DNA from: Nocardia yamanashiensis NBRC 100130
GTDB lineage: Bacteria; Actinomycetota; Actinomycetes; Mycobacteriales; Mycobacteriaceae
Direction of reading: 5' to 3'
Assembly: GCF_001613325.1 (NCBI RefSeq)
Contig: NZ_BDCD01000056.1
Coordinates: 1-37,444 of the forward strand
Length of the DNA: 37,444 nt
Below are positions 37,377 through 37,444 of this stretch, piece after piece. Positions within the stretch are counted from its first letter, which is position 1. Every line of letters starts with the position of its first letter. A program made the translations under genes and the position numbers. The notes under the pieces were generated by a model. The model saw only the letters and a list, made by a program, of their open reading frames with translations, was not told the origin of the DNA and made no database searches.

Positions 37377-37444
37377 TCAGATTCGGAGAATCGACAGCTG
37401 GGAGAGGGTGAGCGCGGCCGGGGGCGGCGCGCGGGCGGGCCGGG
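37377..37444 (-). CDS. Partial gene upstream of the oxidase (C-terminal end)
   Basis: The end of a leftward gene cut by the right edge. The frame ends in RAPPPAALTLSQLSILRI followed by TGA (37379-37377), 104 bp before the oxidase ATG. Small membrane or lipoproteins (LpqS- or DUF2946-like) often precede this type of oxidase in actinobacteria, and a short hydrophobic tail would fit; with 22 residues visible this is only a suggestion. Confidence 0.45.
   Translation of the reverse strand, partial: RPARAPPPAALTLSQLSILRI

Overview
The window looks like chromosome of a high-GC actinobacterium of the Nocardiaceae/mycobacterial group, most probably Nocardia. This is inferred from the very high G+C with C/G-ending codons, frequent GTG/TTG starts, the large LuxR (LAL/MalT-like) regulators, a mycobacterial-type cytosolic adenylate cyclase, a DUF2252 protein, LLM flavin oxidoreductases, Tat-exported amidohydrolase and multicopper oxidase, and tRNA genes that mostly lack an encoded CCA. 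No ribosomal RNA, integrase, transposase or CRISPR array was seen.

Layout. 1-5.4 kb: a partial membrane protein, a DUF2252 protein, an AraC regulator broken by a one-base frameshift, a divergent alpha/beta hydrolase, a cysteine-rich DUF1540 protein, an aldo/keto reductase and a small three-helix-bundle protein. 5.4-6.4 kb: a decayed stretch with a winged-helix-like remnant and a multiply broken DUF1254/DUF1214 pseudogene. 6.4-11.8 kb: two large ATP-binding LuxR regulators in tandem. 11.9-18.6 kb: a leftward catabolic-looking block (alpha/beta hydrolase plus ACMSD-type amidohydrolase operon, CocE/X-Pro-dipeptidyl-peptidase-like hydrolase, LLM flavin oxidoreductase, Tat-exported YtcJ-type amidohydrolase), with a pair of GGAC-N5-GTCC operators in front of the LLM gene. 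18.6-19.7 kb: a double-domain Lrp/AsnC regulator divergent from the YtcJ gene across only 28 bp.

19.7-22.3 kb is an accessory insert next to tRNA-Val(CAC): a PD-(D/E)XK Rpn nuclease (leftward) and a T4-beta-like protein (rightward). The Rpn gene has a consensus Shine-Dalgarno sequence followed by an internal in-frame ATG that would make a separate 74-residue C-terminal protein, the layout of an intragenic antitoxin. The beta gene is preceded by a 13-codon leader ORF whose stop overlaps its start. This is the strongest candidate for an unusual system in the window.

22.4-31.5 kb: a methyltransferase, the tRNA cluster Gly-Cys-Val, an adenylate cyclase, small membrane and secreted proteins, two TerD-family genes, a very compact 50-codon transcription unit, a glycosyltransferase, and a second tRNA cluster Gly-Val that duplicates the first. 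All three tRNA loci share the same promoter core. 31.5-37.4 kb: lipoproteins and membrane proteins, a secreted protein, a methyltransferase with an internal deletion, a basic small protein, and a Tat-exported copper-type multicopper oxidase behind a partial gene at the right edge.

All family assignments were made by reading translated sequence by eye; no database search was run.
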